7,463 bases of DNA, taken from positions 1-7,463 of the forward strand of contig CAJQQW010000065.1 of NCBI GenBank assembly GCA_905480565.1, read 5' to 3'. This DNA is from an uncultured Halioglobus sp. Lineage in GTDB: Bacteria > Pseudomonadota > Gammaproteobacteria > Pseudomonadales > Halieaceae. The stretch's first letter is position 1. Each line of letters opens with the position of its first letter. The notes beneath the pieces are model-generated. The model ran no database searches and was not told the origin of the DNA. It saw only the letters and a list, made by a program, of their open reading frames with translations. Below, piece by piece: positions 5,034-7,463 of this stretch. Both the position numbers and the translations under genes were made by a program.

Positions 5034-6509
5034 ATGGGAAAAATTGTTTTCGACAACCACTACGCGCGGCTACCAGAGCGCTTTTACTCACCGCAGGAGC
5101 CTGTTCCGGTGCCGGAGCCCGGGGCCGTGCGTCTGAACCTTCCACTGGCAGAAGATCTCGGTATCGACATTGAGTGGCTCGCTTGCGAGGCCGGAACCGC
5201 CATGCTCGCTGGTAATTATCTGCCAGAGGGAGCGGAGCCGATTGCCACCGCCTACGCCGGTCATCAGTTCGGCGGATTCAACCCGCAACTGGGCGACGGT
5301 CGCGCAGTGCTGCTGGGCGAGATTCAGGCCCGCAACGGCAGACGCTACGACCTGCAGCTGAAAGGTTCGGGACCAACACCCTACTCGCGGGGCGGAGACG
5401 GTCGATCACCTCTGGGACCGGTTCTGCGCGAATATATCCTGTGTGAAGCTATGCATCGACTGGACGTACCCACTACCCGCGCACTGGCTGCGGTGACCAC
5501 TGGTGAGCGGGTCGTGCGGGAAGATGTTTTGCCCGGGGCGGTGTTGACGCGGGTTGCCAGCAGTCATATCCGTATCGGCACCTTCCAATACTTCGCGGCG
5601 CGCAAGGACACAGAGGCGCTGCATTTACTTACCGAGCACGTCATTGCGCGCCACTATCCGGAACTGGATGACCGAGAAAACCGCATAGCCGCACTGCTTG
5701 ACGCAGTGGTCGCCCGGCAAGCGCAACTCATCGCCAAGTGGCAGACGCTGGGCTTTATCCACGGCGTAATGAACACAGATAACATGCTCATCAGCGGTGA
5801 GACAATCGACTATGGCCCCTGCGCGTTCATGGACGAATTCAACCCGGAACAAGTTTACAGCTCTATTGATCACGGCGGCCGCTATGCTTACCGCAACCAG
5901 CCCGGTATCGCCCACTGGAATCTCTCCTGCCTCGCCAACAGCCTGATTCCAATCCTCCACAATGACCGGGAGCAGGCCATCGCTCTGGCCCAGTCGGCTC
6001 TGGACGGTTTTCCCGATTTATTCCTGGAAGCCAACGCCCAGGGCACCGCGCGCAAGCTGGGACTGCGCACTATCGACCCGAGCGATGTGCCGCTGGTGGA
6101 CGATCTATGGCAACTCATGGCAGAACAACGGCTTGACTTCACCCTGACCTTCCGGCGCCTCGCAGACTTAGCCGACGAAACCAACCGTTCAGGCACAGTT
6201 GCAGAACTGTTCGAATTCCCGGATGTACTGCAGCCATGGCTTGATCGGTGGCGGGAAAGAGTAGCGCAGGAGTCTACCAGTGCCGCCGACAGGCAGGCCG
6301 CAATGTACGACGCTAACCCGGTCTTTATCCCTCGTAATCATCTTGTAGAGGCCGCCATTGCCGCCGCCACTAACACCGGCGACTTCGGGGTTTTTCACCA
6401 GCTGGTCGACCTGCTGGAGAGCCCCACACCCTATGCTTCTGAACTACGGTACTTTGCCACTCCACCCCGGCCAGACGAAATTGTTCGACAAACTTTCTGC
6501 GGAACGTGA
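5034..6509 (+). CDS. selO: Protein adenylyltransferase SelO (YdiU family)
   Basis: The 491-residue protein is a clear SelO/YdiU. This kinase-fold enzyme binds ATP in a flipped orientation and transfers AMP to Ser, Thr or Tyr of target proteins, with a reported link to redox stress. The start gives FDNHYARLPERFY, the normal beginning. Family landmarks follow in order: YAGHQFGGFNPQLGDGRA (74-91), LQLKGSGPTPYSRGGDGR (107-124), REYILCEAMH (132-141), HIRIGTFQYFA (178-188), HGVMNTDNM (243-251) and DYGPCAFMD (259-267). Lys110, Glu133, Asp249, Asn250 and Asp259 match, at a constant offset of three, the Lys113, Glu136, Asp252, Asn253 and Asp262 I recall for Pseudomonas syringae SelO, so the enzyme should be active. 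The C-terminus TFCGT has Cys489 third from the end, the place of selenocysteine in animal SelO and of a disulfide cysteine in E. coli. The frame is open upstream to 4935, but the ATG at 5034 gives the family N-terminus. The ribosome binding site is weak (CAGG about 3 bases before the ATG, or GGGA at 10). Confidence 0.96.
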   Translation: MGKIVFDNHYARLPERFYSPQEPVPVPEPGAVRLNLPLAEDLGIDIEWLACEAGTAMLAGNYLPEGAEPIATAYAGHQFGGFNPQLGDGRAVLLGEIQARNGRRYDLQLKGSGPTPYSRGGDGRSPLGPVLREYILCEAMHRLDVPTTRALAAVTTGERVVREDVLPGAVLTRVASSHIRIGTFQYFAARKDTEALHLLTEHVIARHYPELDDRENRIAALLDAVVARQAQLIAKWQTLGFIHGVMNTDNMLISGETIDYGPCAFMDEFNPEQVYSSIDHGGRYAYRNQPGIAHWNLSCLANSLIPILHNDREQAIALAQSALDGFPDLFLEANAQGTARKLGLRTIDPSDVPLVDDLWQLMAEQRLDFTLTFRRLADLADETNRSGTVAELFEFPDVLQPWLDRWRERVAQESTSAADRQAAMYDANPVFIPRNHLVEAAIAAATNTGDFGVFHQLVDLLESPTPYASELRYFATPPRPDEIVRQTFCGT

Positions 6510-6682
6510 AGCCACAGGCCATGCAGTCATGACGCAGGTCTCCCTGACCGGGTAAGGCATACACTTACATTCTGAACCAATCGAAGTTTTTTCCTACTCT
6601 CTGGCCGCCACACCGGGCGTGGGACTGTGCGTTTCACGTGACTGTTGCTACGCTGTGACTTTACCTTCATTGGTTGTGCAAC
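6510..6682 (+). other. 173-bp gap after selO with no recognisable gene
   Basis: It contains a weak hairpin GGTC-TCCCT-GACC just after selO and an isolated run of six T near 6587 not preceded by a GC stem. There is no convincing terminator, promoter or small gene. No clear Shine-Dalgarno sequence lies before the ATG at 6683. Confidence 0.3.
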
Positions 6683-7042
6683 ATGGACATACTCGCAGAA
6701 TGGCTCCCGCGCGTGGGTGCAGCACTGACGATCGTGCTGGGGCTGGTCGGCTTCTTCAAGCCGCAACTGATCACCCAGGCACAGCAAATCACGCTGGGCA
6801 GCCCAATGGCATACTCCGAAGCGCGCGTCGTGTTTGGCGGACTCCACCTCGGCGGCGGTATCATGGCGCTTTTACTACAGGAGCCACTGATCTACATGAC
6901 ACTGGGCGTGGCATGGGTGTTCGGACTCCTGGCACGCTTTTACTCGATGGCTGCCGACAACACCAGCCTGAAGGAATCGACCCCCGGGATTATCGTGGAT
7001 GCCACCATGGCCATACTGTTACTCGGTGGTCTGATATTTTAG
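6683..7042 (+). CDS. Small four-helix membrane protein, DUF4345-like
   Basis: The 119-residue protein is almost wholly hydrophobic, with four predicted membrane helices at roughly 11-25, 48-66, 69-87 and 102-118. The pattern EARVVFGGLHLGGGI (46-60), followed by a helix ending in ARFYSMAAD, resembles the R-x2-FGG-x2-LG core of the uncharacterised DUF4345 family, whose members are about 120-130 residues with four helices. That match is from memory of the pattern and needs a profile search. No biochemical role is known to me. The chosen ATG at 6683 lacks a good ribosome binding site; an in-frame TTG at 6674 would add only three residues. It lies 173 bp after selO and 83 bp before the monooxygenase, all on the same strand, so co-transcription with the latter is plausible but not shown. 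Confidence 0.75.
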   Translation: MDILAEWLPRVGAALTIVLGLVGFFKPQLITQAQQITLGSPMAYSEARVVFGGLHLGGGIMALLLQEPLIYMTLGVAWVFGLLARFYSMAADNTSLKESTPGIIVDATMAILLLGGLIF

Positions 7043-7125
7043 AAAACACGTAAACCGATCATTACACGACGACGAATCATTATTGCATGCCTACAGGGCT
7101 GTTTGGCTCACGCGGAAAACACGCT

Positions 7126-7463
7126 ATGAAAATTGCCATCATTGGCGCAGGACCATCTGGTATCGCAGCCGGTCGCGAACTCTTACAGCAGGGCTTTCAC
7201 GACTTCACTATTTTTGATGAACTGGATGGACCCGGCGGCACCTGGCGTCAACACTCCTACCCCGGTCTGGCCTGCGACGTATGGGCACACTCCTATACCT
7301 TTTCTTATGCCCCAAATCCAGACTGGAGTGCCAGTTTCGTTGGCTATGAAGAAATCCAGCAATACCTCGCTAACTGCTGCACCCAGTTCGGTCTCGACTC
7401 ACACCTCATGCTCCAGACATCCATCAATCGCGCCAGCTATGCCGGCGAAGGCAAGTGGCTACT
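7126..7463 (+). CDS. Flavin-containing / Baeyer-Villiger-type monooxygenase, N-terminal part (3' partial)
   Basis: The frame opens at an ATG with a modest GGAA about 9 bases upstream and runs off the right edge after 112 codons with no stop. It begins MKIAIIGAGPSGIAAG, the GxGxxG FAD-binding Rossmann fold, with the acidic FDE at 30-32 ending the second strand. GGTW (37-40), YPGLACDVWAHSYTF (46-60) and PDWSASF (65-71) are the classic N-terminal blocks of class B flavoprotein monooxygenases. These use NADPH and O2 to oxidise ketones, amines or sulfides, or to insert oxygen next to a carbonyl. Asp51 follows the YPG-x2-C-D pattern seen in Baeyer-Villiger enzymes. The second Rossmann (NADPH) motif and the BVMO fingerprint would lie beyond the window, so the exact subclass and substrate cannot be read. 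It is presumably cytosolic. It may pair with the small membrane protein before it. Confidence 0.9.
   Translation, partial: MKIAIIGAGPSGIAAGRELLQQGFHDFTIFDELDGPGGTWRQHSYPGLACDVWAHSYTFSYAPNPDWSASFVGYEEIQQYLANCCTQFGLDSHLMLQTSINRASYAGEGKWL

Noticed and set aside
4267..5136. Long open frame of 289 codons opposite the amidohydrolase
   Set aside because: It is the antisense shadow of a strongly supported gene, with no recognisable motifs and odd composition.
6583..6592. T-run after selO as an intrinsic terminator
   Set aside because: No GC-rich stem directly precedes the T-run.
6619..7053. 144-codon open frame overlapping the small membrane protein
   Set aside because: It is out of frame with the coherent four-helix protein and rich in Arg, His and Thr as typical of a shadow frame.
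1..7463. Mobile element, CRISPR array, tRNA or toxin-antitoxin system
   Set aside because: No transposase or integrase motifs, regularly spaced repeats, tRNA-like folds or paired small genes were seen.

Overview
This 7.46 kb window is bacterial chromosomal DNA with moderately high GC and dense genes. The mix of genes resembles a marine or environmental gammaproteobacterium, for example the Halieaceae/Spongiibacteraceae group, and possibly a catabolic specialist. That placement is inferred from gene content and codon style only. I see no insertion sequence, phage gene, tRNA, rRNA, CRISPR array or clear plasmid function.

Layout, left to right:
(1) 1-182, + strand: the last 59 codons of a membrane protein cut by the window edge.
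(2) 289-753, + strand: a 154-aa SnoaL/NTF2-fold protein.
(3) 802-2262, - strand: a 486-aa carotenoid oxygenase family enzyme, convergent with (2).
(4) 2442-2879, + strand: a 145-aa low-molecular-weight phosphatase/arsenate reductase-like protein, divergent from (3).
(5) 3025-4896, - strand: a 623-aa amidohydrolase related to N-acyl-D-amino-acid deacylases, convergent with (4).
(6) 5034-6509, + strand: SelO (YdiU), a pseudokinase-fold AMP transferase, divergent from (5).
(7) 6683-7042, + strand: a 119-aa four-helix membrane protein resembling DUF4345.
(8) 7126 to the end, + strand: the first 112 codons of a flavin-containing or Baeyer-Villiger-type monooxygenase. It has no stop because the window ends.

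Genes 2 to 6 alternate in direction, so they are mostly single transcription units with two divergent control regions (2263-2441 and 4897-5033). Only 6-7-8 could be one transcript, and the gaps of 173 and 83 bp make that uncertain. No gap exceeds 300 bp. I found no convincing Rho-independent terminator: hairpins near gene ends lack a T tract.

Functionally, the SnoaL-like protein, carotenoid oxygenase, amidohydrolase and flavoprotein monooxygenase are all enzyme types used to break down hydrophobic or cyclic organic compounds such as terpenoids, apocarotenoids, steroids and aromatics. This suggests a catabolic neighbourhood, but not a single operon. SelO and the ArsC-like protein fit redox or stress physiology. 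I do not see clear evidence of a new multi-gene system. The points most worth a second look are the perfect 9-bp inverted repeat between the amidohydrolase and selO, the unusual active-site residues of the amidohydrolase and carotenoid oxygenase, and the small hairpin that sits on the alternative start of the ArsC-like gene.
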